From: Eubacteriales bacterium
GTDB taxonomy: Bacteria > Bacillota > Clostridia > Oscillospirales > CAG-382
Length of the DNA stretch: 34,907 nucleotides
Assembly (NCBI GenBank): GCA_028705495.1
Contig: JAQWDK010000021.1
Span: forward strand, 1-34,907
Reading direction: 5' to 3'
Program-made: the position numbers and the translations under genes
The notes under the pieces: generated by a model
Told to the model about the DNA's origin: nothing
What the model saw: the letters and a program-made list of their open reading frames with translations, nothing else
Databases searched by the model: none
In this document: positions 23,124 to 31,688 of the stretch, one piece after another
Layout of the letters: the number at the start of each line of letters is the position of its first letter
How positions within the stretch are numbered: position 1 is the stretch's first letter

Positions 23124-25705
23124 TGAGCGATTCACTCAAAAAAGCAAAAGAAGCCTTGGAAAGCGGCGGTCATTCATTGGTAATAATTCGTAATGGACAT
23201 CCTTTTTACTCGTCACTCGACGGAATCCGTCCCTTGCTGACATTACTTGCAGAGGATCCTGCGGCATTTACAGGTGCTTTTGCTGCGGACAAGGTGATCG
23301 GCAAGGCAGCGGCAATGCTGTTCGTCTACGGCGGGGTTCGCGAGGTCTATGGCAGCATTGTCAGTGAACACGCAAAAGCGGTGCTGGAAAAAGCTGGAGT
23401 AGCCTGCGAATACGGTCAGCTCGTGCCATACATCGTTAACCGTGCAGGGGACGGTATGTGTCCGATGGAAAAGCGAGTAATTGAGATAAATGAACCCGAA
23501 GAGGCATACCTAGTGCTAACAGAAAGGAATATTATGAAACAAATAAAACCTTGGGAAGAGCGATTCGGTTGGTACCATTACAATCTGGAGAGCGTTTATA
23601 ATTTCACTGAAAAGGATTATAATGCAGCTGCGAAGTCGTATTACGACTCTGGAATTACAAGTATAATTCTGTTCGGTGCGCATTTTCGCTTTTCATTTTG
23701 GGCATATTGGGACGATATTGTCAAGTTTATCACAAACTTTACAAAGGCCTGCCATCGCTACGGGATGAAGGTTATTGAGCACCATTCGAGCCATTTAACA
23801 TACGAACCCTTAGAGGAGAGCGACTGGGACAAGGGACTTGCGTTGTCGGCAGTCGGCGGTGAGTTTATTGCTGATTTCCGCAAAACCTCACAGGAAAATC
23901 CAGACTTTGACGGTGACAGGCTTGATGACTTTGCTCAAATTGATGGAAGTACAGGCAAAAAAGCGCTTTCTTCTTATATACATACCGAAGGTAAAAATGT
24001 CGAATGGATTTTCAAGCATTATAGCGGCAACGCTCACTGCTTCAACCATCCAGCATTTGAGAGGGTTTACTGGGAACATATCAAAGCGATAATTGAAGAG
24101 GCAAAAGTAGACGGAATGATGAACGACGATGTTCAGTGGTTCGGCGGCGGACATGCTTGTGCTTGTGAATATTGCCGTTCAAAGTTCAAGGCGGAAACTG
24201 GATACGAGCTTCCGCACCCGGATAAATGGGCTGATTTTTATGAGAATTACGATAGAGAAGACTATATAGCTTGGAAAAAGTTTAAGAAAAAGTCGAGCGG
24301 TGACTTCCATCGCCGTATGGATGAATACTATTCAAGTATAGGCTTCCATCCAATGCGTCCGGCATATTGCGCTGAGGTTCTGCCGTTTGACACAACTTGT
24401 TACGGTTTTGAATCAGCGGCGGAACTTTGGGACTATATCTTCCAAGAATGCTGCGGCATAATACACTATTCTTATATTTGTTTCGCAGGTGAGGCTGTAC
24501 ACCGCTATGCGATGGCGAAGCGCAGGGGCGTTCCGGCAATGGCGCTGCTCTACCCTGCGACAAAAGATTCAATGTACGCTTCTTGGGCGCTGTGCCGCTC
24601 CTGGGGGCAGATGTATACTGGTACTGGTGGTCTGGGTTCGGAGCTGTTCGATAAACCATACCGTGACTTTGAAAAAACATACGGCATTTATCTTGATGCT
24701 TCAGATAAAAAACCTGATATATCGTTCTTCTTCTCGGAGACAACGAGGGATTATACCGATAAAGACGCTCCGAAGAAATATATGAAACCGCTTATGAGCT
24801 ATTTGGAATCAGCTTATGTAAGCGGCTTGACATGCGACATGGTGTTCAGAGATGACAATGTGGAAGTTCTTTCAGAATCACCAGCGATAGCGGTTGTTTC
24901 AATTGTTATGATAAGTGACGAAGAAATAGCAAAGCTGCGTGAATATGCAAATTCTGGCGGACGGCTGCTTGTTATCGGCGATTTTGCATTGAAAGATGAA
25001 AACGGCGCAAAACGAAGGCTCGGAGAAGGACTTGAAAAGCTCGGACTACGATCCAATCTTGTAGAATGCGATTATAAAGGCGTGGAACATTTTAACTTTG
25101 AAGGCAAAAACCATAACTTTGAAAACGCAAAGAGCAAGTATAAAATTGATTCTCAAGGAATTGTCGTATCTCGTGGTAACGGCGGTGAGGTGCTTTGTGT
25201 CGCTGAAAAGGTCGGAAAGGGAATGGTAATACTACATCCCGGCGATGTTTCAGAAAATCCAATTCAGGCAGCTATCTGGCCGAGAGGTGAAACGCCTATT
25301 GACGCATCTGCTATCCCGGAGATGAAGTCGGGTAACGGTAAACTCCTGTCTCTTTGTATTTCAAACAAGAGCATTGAGCATGAAAAAGAAGACCTGCTGG
25401 CGACGGTGTATGAGGCTGGAGGTGCAACAACGATCCACCTTGTGAACACTGCCGGAATGCTACCTGAAAAGGATTCGGTCGGTACAACAAAAGACCCAAT
25501 ACCAGCTTTTTGTGATAATGCTGAAAAAGTCTCTGAGTTTGAGATAAAGCTAAACCGCTCATTTGGTAAAGAAGCGACAGCAGAGATTGTTTCACCGGAA
25601 TTTGAGGGCAGTGTGTCTGTGCCCTGTCATTTCGACAGCGACTCACTTCTTCTGACAGTTCCTGGAGGAATTTTTTCGGGTTATGCACTGATAATAATTC
25701 GATAA
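23123..25705 (+). CDS. DUF1893 domain fused in frame to a GHL6/GH42-like hydrolase
   Basis: An 860-codon ORF with two unrelated parts. Residues 1-135 are a complete DUF1893 domain (TM1506-like, deaminase-type fold): GVREVYGSIVSEHAKAVLEKAG, split as GVREVYGSIVSE and HAKAVLEKAG, plus ADKVIGKAAAM and NRAGDGMCPMEK. From M138 a TIM-barrel hydrolase of the GHL6/GH42 type begins, with CFNHPAFERVYWEHIK, DGMMNDD (D330-D336) and a Cys triad at C346, C348 and C351. A GATase-like beta-galactosidase trimerisation domain follows at about 530-625 and a beta-rich end. No signal peptide. At the junction GAAAGGA stands 7 bases before ATG 23534 (M138), and stops in both other frames lie just before it (TAG 23511, TAA 23517). 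Either a real fusion, a second protein (723 residues) from the internal start, or a lost stop. Confidence 0.8.
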   Translation: MSDSLKKAKEALESGGHSLVIIRNGHPFYSSLDGIRPLLTLLAEDPAAFTGAFAADKVIGKAAAMLFVYGGVREVYGSIVSEHAKAVLEKAGVACEYGQLVPYIVNRAGDGMCPMEKRVIEINEPEEAYLVLTERNIMKQIKPWEERFGWYHYNLESVYNFTEKDYNAAAKSYYDSGITSIILFGAHFRFSFWAYWDDIVKFITNFTKACHRYGMKVIEHHSSHLTYEPLEESDWDKGLALSAVGGEFIADFRKTSQENPDFDGDRLDDFAQIDGSTGKKALSSYIHTEGKNVEWIFKHYSGNAHCFNHPAFERVYWEHIKAIIEEAKVDGMMNDDVQWFGGGHACACEYCRSKFKAETGYELPHPDKWADFYENYDREDYIAWKKFKKKSSGDFHRRMDEYYSSIGFHPMRPAYCAEVLPFDTTCYGFESAAELWDYIFQECCGIIHYSYICFAGEAVHRYAMAKRRGVPAMALLYPATKDSMYASWALCRSWGQMYTGTGGLGSELFDKPYRDFEKTYGIYLDASDKKPDISFFFSETTRDYTDKDAPKKYMKPLMSYLESAYVSGLTCDMVFRDDNVEVLSESPAIAVVSIVMISDEEIAKLREYANSGGRLLVIGDFALKDENGAKRRLGEGLEKLGLRSNLVECDYKGVEHFNFEGKNHNFENAKSKYKIDSQGIVVSRGNGGEVLCVAEKVGKGMVILHPGDVSENPIQAAIWPRGETPIDASAIPEMKSGNGKLLSLCISNKSIEHEKEDLLATVYEAGGATTIHLVNTAGMLPEKDSVGTTKDPIPAFCDNAEKVSEFEIKLNRSFGKEATAEIVSPEFEGSVSVPCHFDSDSLLLTVPGGIFSGYALIIIR
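23522..23536 (+). promoter_or_regulatory. Internal SD and ATG at the DUF1893-hydrolase junction
   Basis: GAAAGGA (23522-23528 region), then a short AT-rich spacer and ATG at 23534. It lies exactly where a DUF1893 protein would normally end and the hydrolase begins, so an independent start of the hydrolase is probable. Confidence 0.65.
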
Positions 25706-25711
25706 AAACTA

Positions 25712-25745
25712 AAAACGCTGAACCATTTAGGTTCAGCGTTTTTTT
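25712..25745 (+). terminator. Strong terminator of the galM-hydrolase unit
   Basis: A 13-bp perfect stem (25712-25724 with 25730-25742), loop ATTTA, with a T run at 25739-25745. Confidence 0.95.
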
Positions 25746-25800
25746 GGTTACAATTAATCATATAATATCCATTCCTAAATAAAAAAGATGCCGTTCCGGC

Positions 25801-25963
25801 GCGTGTACAAACAAAAAAATCACGCACCATGAGGGTGCGCGAAATTGGGAGCGGGCACTGCCCATTGTAATCCCCTGACAAAAAAGATGTAGCGTATAAC
25901 GCGTGTACAAACAAAAAAATCACGCACCATGAAGGTGCGCGAAATTGGGAGCGGGCACTGCCC
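25801..25963 (-). repeat. Two copies of a 63-bp terminator module, 100 bp apart
   Basis: 25801-25863 and 25901-25963 are identical except one base. On the minus strand each reads: GGGCAGTGCCC stem, then CGCACC/GGTGCG stem with a 5-base loop, then TGATTTTTTTG. The first copy met lies right after the CCA end of tRNA-His, where the extended palindrome GCGGGC-ACT-GCCCGC (25951-25965) is complete. They form tandem terminators of the tRNA unit. The flanks (AAAAAAGATG before each copy) are also partly shared, so the unit was probably duplicated as about 100 bp. Confidence 0.88.
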
Positions 25964-25965
25964 GC

Positions 25966-26043
25966 TGGGGTGGATAACCGGACTCGAACCGGCGACCTTC
26001 AGGGCCACAACCTGACACTCTAACCACCTGAGCTATATCCACC
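25966..26043 (-). tRNA. tRNA-His (anticodon GTG)
   Basis: Cloverleaf read by eye on the minus strand: acceptor GTGGATA with TATCCAC, anticodon stem TCAGG/CCTGA with loop TTGTGGC, T arm GCCGG-TTCGAGT-CCGGT, encoded CCA. The extra G at 26043 faces a C at the discriminator position, the identity pair special to tRNA-His. Three bases downstream of tRNA-Arg. Confidence 0.96.
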
Positions 26044-26046
26044 ATA

Positions 26047-26123
26047 TGGCGTGCCTTGAGGGACTCGAACCCCCGACCTACTGCTTAGAAGGCAGTTGCT
26101 CTATCCTGCTGAGCTAAAAGCAC
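26047..26123 (-). tRNA. tRNA-Arg (anticodon TCT)
   Basis: Minus strand: acceptor GTGCTTT with AAGGCAC (one G-T pair), anticodon stem ACTGC/GCAGT with loop CTTCTAA, T loop TTCGAGT, discriminator G and encoded CCA. Reads AGA/AGG codons. Confidence 0.96.
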
Positions 26124-26133
26124 ATATTTTAAC

Positions 26134-26169
26134 AAAATAAAAACCGCGGCAGTATTCACTATTCCGCGG
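26134..26169 (-). terminator. CCGCGG hairpin between tRNA-Gly and tRNA-Arg
   Basis: On the minus strand CCGCGG (26164-26169) pairs with CCGCGG (26144-26149), then TTTTTATTTTG. It ends only about 10 bases before tRNA-Arg, which leaves little room for a separate promoter, so it may attenuate rather than stop read-through from tRNA-Gly. Confidence 0.6.
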
Positions 26170-26222
26170 AAACTGCGGTCACTGGAAGGGGACTATGAAA
26201 AAGATGTTGCCGCGCCGCGGGT

Positions 26223-26258
26223 AAAAAATAAAAATCATGCATCTGAAGATGCGCGATA
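26223..26258 (-). terminator. Terminator after tRNA-Gly, diverged copy of the tRNA-His terminator module
   Basis: On the minus strand: CGC-GCATC-TTCA-GATGC-ATGATTTTTATTTTTT. It shares the frame TCGCGCAYC...GRTGC.TGATTTTT with the 63-bp modules; one stem pair has changed on both sides (C-G to T-A), keeping the stem. Confidence 0.75.
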
Positions 26259-26279
26259 ATGTGTCCAGCATAAAACTGG

Positions 26280-26353
<74 letters not shown>

Positions 26354-26375
26354 ATATATCGTTTAGAGCTCAACT

Positions 26376-26404
26376 ATAATACCACATACCGGGATTTTTG
26401 TCAA
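26376..26404 (-). promoter_or_regulatory. Sigma-A promoter of the tRNA cluster
   Basis: Minus strand: TTGACA (26399-26404), 17-base spacer, TATTAT (26376-26381). Transcription would start about 15 bases before tRNA-Gly. Confidence 0.85.
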
Positions 26405-26451
26405 CACCAAAACAAACTTTATTTTCTTAGTTGCGAAAAAAAGCAACTCCT

Positions 26452-28212
26452 CTAAAGTTTTGTAAGCAGTGAATTTATCTTTTTAGCAATTCTGTCTCTT
26501 TCACGGTAAACCTCTGAAGGCTCAAATTCGACATTGAAGGTTTTACAGAACGAATAATAGAGGTTAAGTTTTTGGTAATAAGTTTCAAGACTCGATAAAT
26601 TGAACACACCTGTTTCGGGCGGTTTTGGCCGTCCGTTTTTCTTTTTGAAAAAGTCTTCAACAACGCTGAGAAAATACGCAGCAATTTCAAGGTTTCCCGC
26701 ATCAAACGGCAAGAGCATAAGCCTGTACTCCGTCTCCTCGGGTAGTGAAAAGCTCTTGATACTGTCGAGAATTAGGAGAAAGTCACGCACATCCATCTTC
26801 TTGTATATCGGTAGTTTTTCGCTTCTCATGCTCCACAACGCAAGTTTTTCTCTTAGCGGTAGCCCTTTGATACCCACAATAGCCTCACCGGGTCCAAGCG
26901 CTGCGCTTTCAAGGGGTGCATCGGGAACTTCAAGGTATTCGCTGATATATTCAGCTTCTTCCGTCATAGAGCCGACATAGCCGACATCGTAAATTCCTTT
27001 TCTACCCGCTCTACCGCCAATTTGTTTGACCTCTTGGGGTAATAGCAGTCTTGTTTCATCACCGTCAAATTTATGAAGACTTGTGAGTATAATACGTCTA
27101 ATAGGGAGGTTCACACCCATACCAACCGCATCAGTTGTGACGAGGATTTTATTTTTACCGCTTAAAAAGGCGTGAAACTGCATCCGCCTAACTTCAGGTG
27201 GAAGGTCGCCGTAAATAACACTGTTTGGCATTCCCCTCTCCAGACAGAATTTAGACAACTCAAGCACTCTCCGTTTTGAAAAAGCGACAAGGGCATCACC
27301 TTTTTCAAGTTTGGATAGTGTAAATGGTTTGTTTAACACTTTTAGAGGTGTGTCGCGCTTGTATTCTATGACCTCGTACTCCTCTTCGCAGTCATCGAGT
27401 ATAGCGCATACAAGTTCCTTGGCTGACAAGGCACCGCATAGGTGTACTTCAGCGCACCGCAAGCCAAGAACAGCCCTTGTCCATGCACTACCTCTGCGTG
27501 GGTCGGAGATCATCTGTATCTCATCTATTACAGCCACATCGAAGCTTTCCCCATATGGTAGCTTTTCGACCGTTGAACAGACATGAGAAGCACTGTCTGT
27601 TAAGAGCTCTTCTTCGCCCGTAATAAGATTGCAAGGAACACCATCACGGTTGAGCTTTTCATAGTTTTCAAGGGCAAGAATACGAAGCGGTGCAAGATAA
27701 ATTCCGCGATCTGCCTTTTTGAGCTTCTCCACAGCAGAATAAGTCTTCCCGGTATTGGTATCGCCGAGATGAAGGAAAAACTTCCTCTTCATAGCTCTTG
27801 CACGGGGATATTCATCTTTTGGATTTTGCGGAAATACTCTTGAAAATTCTTTGGATACAAGCTTTGGTATATGGCTTGTAACCAAAACTGACATAACACC
27901 GGAAGAGAGATAGCTTTTTCTATTTTTTGCGACAATATCAGCAAATTTGTAGTCTGTACCGTTTTTATGGTTATAATAATTTATGATTCTCTCAGAAACA
28001 TAGTCAAGCAGAGCAAGATAACCTTCGACCACAGAATCATAATCTGCAAATTCATGAAAATCATTATTTTTCAGAAATCGTAATTTTTTTCTGATACCGG
28101 ATTCGTGGTTCCAAAGGTTTCCGTCTTTTGTGCTTTTAACGATATCCGACAGCCCTTTGAGTTGATCGCGCAGCTTTTTAAAGTCTCGCGCAGTTCTTTG
28201 CGCTTTTTTCAT
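26452..28212 (-). CDS. SUV3-like DExH-box RNA helicase
   Basis: A 586-residue SF2 helicase. An N-terminal helical part of about 145 residues precedes the motor: Walker A GDTNTGKTYSA at 150, motif II DEIQ at 230-233, motif III CGALSA at about 259, TTDAVGMGVNLP at about 359 and motif VI QIGGRAGRKG at 397. The GxTNxGKT, DEIQ and QIxGRAGR set is that of SUV3, the helicase of the mitochondrial degradosome, also found in some bacteria. It probably unwinds RNA for decay. The start at 28212 has GGAG 8 bases before it; TTG 28233 would add seven residues. A short stem (26429-26434 with 26443-26448) follows the stop without a T run. Divergent from ldhA. Confidence 0.87.
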   Translation of the reverse strand: MKKAQRTARDFKKLRDQLKGLSDIVKSTKDGNLWNHESGIRKKLRFLKNNDFHEFADYDSVVEGYLALLDYVSERIINYYNHKNGTDYKFADIVAKNRKSYLSSGVMSVLVTSHIPKLVSKEFSRVFPQNPKDEYPRARAMKRKFFLHLGDTNTGKTYSAVEKLKKADRGIYLAPLRILALENYEKLNRDGVPCNLITGEEELLTDSASHVCSTVEKLPYGESFDVAVIDEIQMISDPRRGSAWTRAVLGLRCAEVHLCGALSAKELVCAILDDCEEEYEVIEYKRDTPLKVLNKPFTLSKLEKGDALVAFSKRRVLELSKFCLERGMPNSVIYGDLPPEVRRMQFHAFLSGKNKILVTTDAVGMGVNLPIRRIILTSLHKFDGDETRLLLPQEVKQIGGRAGRKGIYDVGYVGSMTEEAEYISEYLEVPDAPLESAALGPGEAIVGIKGLPLREKLALWSMRSEKLPIYKKMDVRDFLLILDSIKSFSLPEETEYRLMLLPFDAGNLEIAAYFLSVVEDFFKKKNGRPKPPETGVFNLSSLETYYQKLNLYYSFCKTFNVEFEPSEVYRERDRIAKKINSLLTKL

Positions 28213-28241
28213 ATATTTAACTCCCGCAAGCAATGTGGTTG

Positions 28242-28270
28242 TTGCGTATTTCGTTTTTTTATATTATAAT
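28242..28270 (+). promoter_or_regulatory. Candidate promoter of ldhA
   Basis: TTGCGT (28242-28247), 17-base spacer, TATAAT (28265-28270). Downstream in the leader a 7-bp inverted repeat, GCGTGAA (28299-28305) with TTCACGC (28329-28335), ends ten bases before the ATG. It does not match a Rex site well. Confidence 0.6.
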
Positions 28271-28345
28271 TATTATTAACCGTATAAGAAAGGATATTGC
28301 GTGAAAACTAAAAACTTATTTTGGTAAATTCACGCTGGTAATGAA

Positions 28346-29386
28346 ATGAGAAAAATCGCGTTTTTTGACACAAAACCTTACGACAGAACCTTTTTTGACA
28401 TTTACGGAAAAAACTATGAAATTAAATATTTCGAAAACAAATTAAATGCCGATACGGCAACCCTTGCTGCTGGATTTGACGGAGTTGTCGCATTCGTGAA
28501 TGACGATTTGTCAGGTGAGACAATAAACAAGCTCTATGAGGGTGGCGTTAGAGTCCTCGCTCTAAGGAGTGCGGGATTTAACAATGTCGACTTCAGAGCT
28601 GCATTTGAGAAGATCACCGTTGTACGTGTACCGGCTTACTCACCTCATGCGGTCGCAGAACACGCAATGGCGCTGCTCTTGGCGCTTAACCGCAAGATCC
28701 ATAAGGCTTATAACAGGACAAGGGAATTCGACTTCAGACTCTCCGGGCTAACCGGTTTTGATCTTTACGGAAAGACAATCGGCATTATCGGAACGGGCAA
28801 GATCGGAAGGATATTCGCAGATATTTGCAAAGGCTTTTCTATGAAAATACTTGCCAGTGACCCGTATCCGGCGAAGGACAGCGGTCTTGAATATGTATCC
28901 GTCGATAGAATACTCGCCGAAAGCGATATTATCTCACTGCATTGTCCGCTTACGGAAGACACTTACCACCTTATAGACAGCGCAGCCGTTTTTGCTATGA
29001 AGAGCGGTGTTTATATTATTAACACATCGAGAGGGCAGCTAATAGACAGCGCCGCACTGCTCTCAGCTTTGAAAAGCGGAAAAATAGGCGGTGCAGCGCT
29101 TGACGTTTATGAAGAAGAAGCTGAATTCTTTTTCGAAGATTTCTCCCAGTCAATTGTCAAGGACGATGTGCTGTCGCTACTGGTTTCGATGCCGAATGTA
29201 ATTGTGACATCCCATCAGGCATTCCTGACCCGTGAAGCACTTGATAGCATTGCTTCTACAACAATAAAAAACCTCGACGAATTTTTCAGCGGAGACAAGC
29301 TCACCAATGAAATCTGTTATCAGTGCAAAACAGGTGATGTAGGCACAAAGTGCGAAAAAAGAGCCGCCGGGGAGAGATGCTTTTGA
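28346..29386 (+). CDS. ldhA: D-lactate dehydrogenase (D-2-hydroxyacid dehydrogenase family)
   Basis: A 346-residue protein with the family layout: catalytic-domain start RKIAFFDTKPYD, hydrophobic SPHAVAEHAMALLLAL, NAD-binding IGIIGTGKIGR at about 147, the catalytic Arg in INTSRGQLID, Glu in LDVYEEEAEFFFEDFS and His in VTSHQAFLT. The VYEEE...FFEDFS segment is typical of D-LDH proper rather than other hydroxyacid dehydrogenases. It reduces pyruvate to D-lactate with NADH as a fermentation end step. The last 15 residues, rich in Cys and charge (CKTGDVGTKCEKR), are unusual. It converges on the HAD gene with only four bases between the stops and no clear terminator. Confidence 0.92.
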   Translation: MRKIAFFDTKPYDRTFFDIYGKNYEIKYFENKLNADTATLAAGFDGVVAFVNDDLSGETINKLYEGGVRVLALRSAGFNNVDFRAAFEKITVVRVPAYSPHAVAEHAMALLLALNRKIHKAYNRTREFDFRLSGLTGFDLYGKTIGIIGTGKIGRIFADICKGFSMKILASDPYPAKDSGLEYVSVDRILAESDIISLHCPLTEDTYHLIDSAAVFAMKSGVYIINTSRGQLIDSAALLSALKSGKIGGAALDVYEEEAEFFFEDFSQSIVKDDVLSLLVSMPNVIVTSHQAFLTREALDSIASTTIKNLDEFFSGDKLTNEICYQCKTGDVGTKCEKRAAGERCF

Positions 29387-29390
29387 TTTA

Positions 29391-29945
29391 TTATTCTAAA
29401 AGTTCTGAGTAATTAGTGATGTAATCGTCTGCGACTGCTCTAAGGGCGGCTTCGTCTTTCGCGCTTTGTTCGTCGTGGATTGCGACCACAGTGAATCCGG
29501 CGTTTTTAGCAGTTGTTGCAGCATAAAGTTGGTCTTCAAAAACAACAGTTTCGGAGACTTCAAGCCCTAAATTGTTCGCCGCTTCAAGATAAATATCGGG
29601 GTGTTGCTTGCTCTTCCCGACATCGTCGTTGCAGATGATGAATTCGATATATGGTGACAGACCCACTCGGTCAACGCAAGGACTGCAAACCGAAGACCTC
29701 GTAGCGGTAGCGATACAACATTTAATCCCAAGTTCGCTGAAGACTTGCAGCATGTCAAGAGAGTCGCGTTTTACGGGGATATGTTCTTTATACAATCCCC
29801 TCATCACATCGTAAACTTCTTCAAGTCCAACTTCACCCCACTTGAAACTCCGCCAGTGCATCATTGAATCTACAAGAGTGCCGTCAAGGTCGAAAATGAA
29901 TCCCTTTTTTCCTTTTAAATATTCCTTACTTTTATTTAAACGCAT
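29391..29945 (-). CDS. HAD-superfamily hydrolase (beta-phosphoglucomutase-like, small)
   Basis: A 184-residue protein with HAD motif I FDLDGTLVDS at about residue 18, motif II Thr/Ser in CIATATRSS, motif III Lys in GKSKQHPDIY and motif IV VFEDQLYA. The usual helical cap between motifs I and II is short. It is a phosphatase or mutase for a small phosphorylated metabolite; substrate unknown. It lacks one acidic residue of the common GDxxxD/EDSxxG motif IV form (EDQLYAATTAKNAG), but the Glu and Asp are there. GAAAGG lies 8 bases before the ATG, and a sigma-A promoter is seen upstream. Confidence 0.85.
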   Translation of the reverse strand: MRLNKSKEYLKGKKGFIFDLDGTLVDSMMHWRSFKWGEVGLEEVYDVMRGLYKEHIPVKRDSLDMLQVFSELGIKCCIATATRSSVCSPCVDRVGLSPYIEFIICNDDVGKSKQHPDIYLEAANNLGLEVSETVVFEDQLYAATTAKNAGFTVVAIHDEQSAKDEAALRAVADDYITNYSELLE

Positions 29946-29977
29946 TCTTATACCTTTCGCTTTTTAGTTATACTTAC

Positions 29978-30006
29978 ATTATAATATACAAAGTGATATT
30001 TTTCAA
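29978..30006 (-). promoter_or_regulatory. Sigma-A promoter of the HAD gene
   Basis: Minus strand: TTGAAA (30001-30006), 17-base spacer, TATAAT (29978-29983), about 33 bases before the ATG. The rest of the 276-bp divergent gap to asnS holds a TATAAT at 30118-30123 (plus) with a poor -35; no T-box core (AGGGTGGNACCGCG) was found before asnS. Confidence 0.75.
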
Positions 30007-30221
30007 TACTCAGTCATAGGTGTTAGATGACGGATTCGAAATTTCAAAACACCAAAATTGCAACATCGTCGGATGATTTTATTCAAATTTAGCGGTTTTT
30101 TACAAGAAAAAGTACTGTATAATGCAAATTTATACTATTTCACTATTGAAAAATGCAGGACAAAAGAATATAATATTCTTGTTTCCTGTAATCTTACCTT
30201 TATAAAGAGGAGTAAGCGGTT

Positions 30222-31625
30222 ATGAGAAACGATGCCATAACAAAAATATCAGCAATTTACAAAAACACCTCGGACTTTGACGGAAGGGAAATAACTGTTT
30301 GCGGTTGGGTACGCAATATACGCGCATCAAACGCATTTGGCTTTGCGGAGCTTAACGACGGTTCGTACTTTAACGGTCTTCAAGTTGTTTTCGAGGACGC
30401 AAAAATCAGCAATTACAAAGAAATCGCTTCACAAAATGTTGGAGCGGCGCTCTGTGTAAAAGGTATACTTGTGCTGACACCCGAATCAAAGCAGCCATTT
30501 GAGTTAAAAGCAGAAGCCATTGAGGTTGAAGGAACATCCACACCGGATTATCCTCTCCAGCCAAAGCGCCATTCTATGGAATTTCTGCGTTCGATCGCTC
30601 ACCTACGTTCAAGGACGAACACCTTCAGCGCAGTCTTCAGAATCAGATCTGCGGCAGCTCACGCAATTCATTCATTTTTTGCTGAGCGCGGATTTCTGTA
30701 TGTGAATACCCCAATCATCACCGCCAGTGACTGTGAGGGAGCGGGGGAGATGTTCAGAGTAACAACGCTTGACGCTGACAATCCGCCAAAGGATAAAGCG
30801 GGGAAAGTCGATTTTTCAGAGGACTTCTTCGGGAAGCACACCGGACTTACCGTCTCCGGTCAGCTTGAAGCGGAATGCTTCGCGCTTGCTTTCGGGGGTG
30901 TTTACACCTTCGGACCGACTTTTAGAGCGGAAAACTCCAACACACCACGCCACGCAGCTGAATTTTGGATGATTGAACCTGAAATTGCATTCGCTGAGCT
31001 TAGCGACGATATGGCACTCGCAGAGGATATGATCAAGTATGTCGTAACCTATGTACTTGAGAGCTGTAAAGCGGACATCGAGTTTTTAAACAAATTCGTC
31101 GATAAAGAGCTTCTCGGTCGACTTGAAGCACTTATAAAATCCGAATTCGCTCATGTGACATATACTGAAGCAATTGAACTACTCGAAAAGAGCGGAGCAG
31201 CTTTTGAATATCCTGTTAAATGGGGAATTGACCTTCAGACAGAGCATGAGAGATGGCTTACAGAAAAGCATTTTGGAAGCCCCGTGTTTGTAACTGATTA
31301 CCCAAAGGAAATCAAAGCGTTTTACATGCGTCAAAACGACGACGGAAAGACAGTCGCCGCTATGGATATGCTTGTTCCTGGTGTCGGTGAACTAATCGGC
31401 GGCTCTCAAAGAGAGGAACGGCTTGAGCTTCTCGAAAAAAGACTTGACGAGATGGAGCTTGAGAAGGAAGATTATTGGTGGTATCTTGAGCTTCGCAAAT
31501 ACGGTAGTGTAAAACATGCCGGATTCGGTCTTGGCTTTGAGAGACTTATTATGTACCTAACAGGAATAACAAACATCCGCGATGTCAGCGCGTTCCCAAG
31601 AACAGCAGGCAACGCAGAGTTTTAA
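30222..31625 (+). CDS. asnS: Asparaginyl-tRNA synthetase
   Basis: A 467-residue class IIb synthetase. An N-terminal OB-fold anticodon-binding domain ([20 protein letters not shown]) is followed by the catalytic core with motif 2 [20 protein letters not shown], then MIEPE, and motif 3 [20 protein letters not shown] ending [14 protein letters not shown]. The AsnRS-type end (FPRTPG/AGNAEF) separates it from AspRS and LysRS. It charges tRNA-Asn with Asn in the cytoplasm. SD GAGGAG precedes the ATG closely. Gap of 63 bases to the aminotransferase gene, with no terminator seen, so the two may share a transcript; an aspartate aminotransferase next to AsnRS fits Asp/Asn supply. Confidence 0.97.
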   Translation: MRNDAITKISAIYKNTSDFDGREITVCGWVRNIRASNAFGFAELNDGSYFNGLQVVFEDAKISNYKEIASQNVGAALCVKGILVLTPESKQPFELKAEAIEVEGTSTPDYPLQPKRHSMEFLRSIAHLRSRTNTFSAVFRIRSAAAHAIHSFFAERGFLYVNTPIITASDCEGAGEMFRVTTLDADNPPKDKAGKVDFSEDFFGKHTGLTVSGQLEAECFALAFGGVYTFGPTFRAENSNTPRHAAEFWMIEPEIAFAELSDDMALAEDMIKYVVTYVLESCKADIEFLNKFVDKELLGRLEALIKSEFAHVTYTEAIELLEKSGAAFEYPVKWGIDLQTEHERWLTEKHFGSPVFVTDYPKEIKAFYMRQNDDGKTVAAMDMLVPGVGELIGGSQREERLELLEKRLDEMELEKEDYWWYLELRKYGSVKHAGFGLGFERLIMYLTGITNIRDVSAFPRTAGNAEF

Positions 31626-31688
31626 TAAACGGTTTTGCGGGAAGAATGAACGCAGAGCCGGTAAATCACAGATTTGGAGAAAACCGGA

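Noticed and set aside
25801..25963. Attachment-site repeats of an integrated element next to tRNA-His
   Set aside because: The repeats do not include any tRNA bases, are only 100 bp apart, and no integrase or cargo lies between them.
28299..28335. Rex operator before ldhA
   Set aside because: The inverted repeat GCGTGAA/TTCACGC has a 23-base gap and lacks the TTGTGAAA-type half-sites placed 2 bases apart in Rex sites.
29946..30221. T-box riboswitch expected before asnS
   Set aside because: No AGGGTGGNACCGCG core or terminator/antiterminator pair is present in the 276-bp gap.
31626..31688. Separate promoter or terminator between asnS and the aminotransferase gene
   Set aside because: No hairpin with a T run and no paired -35/-10 could be found in these 63 bases.
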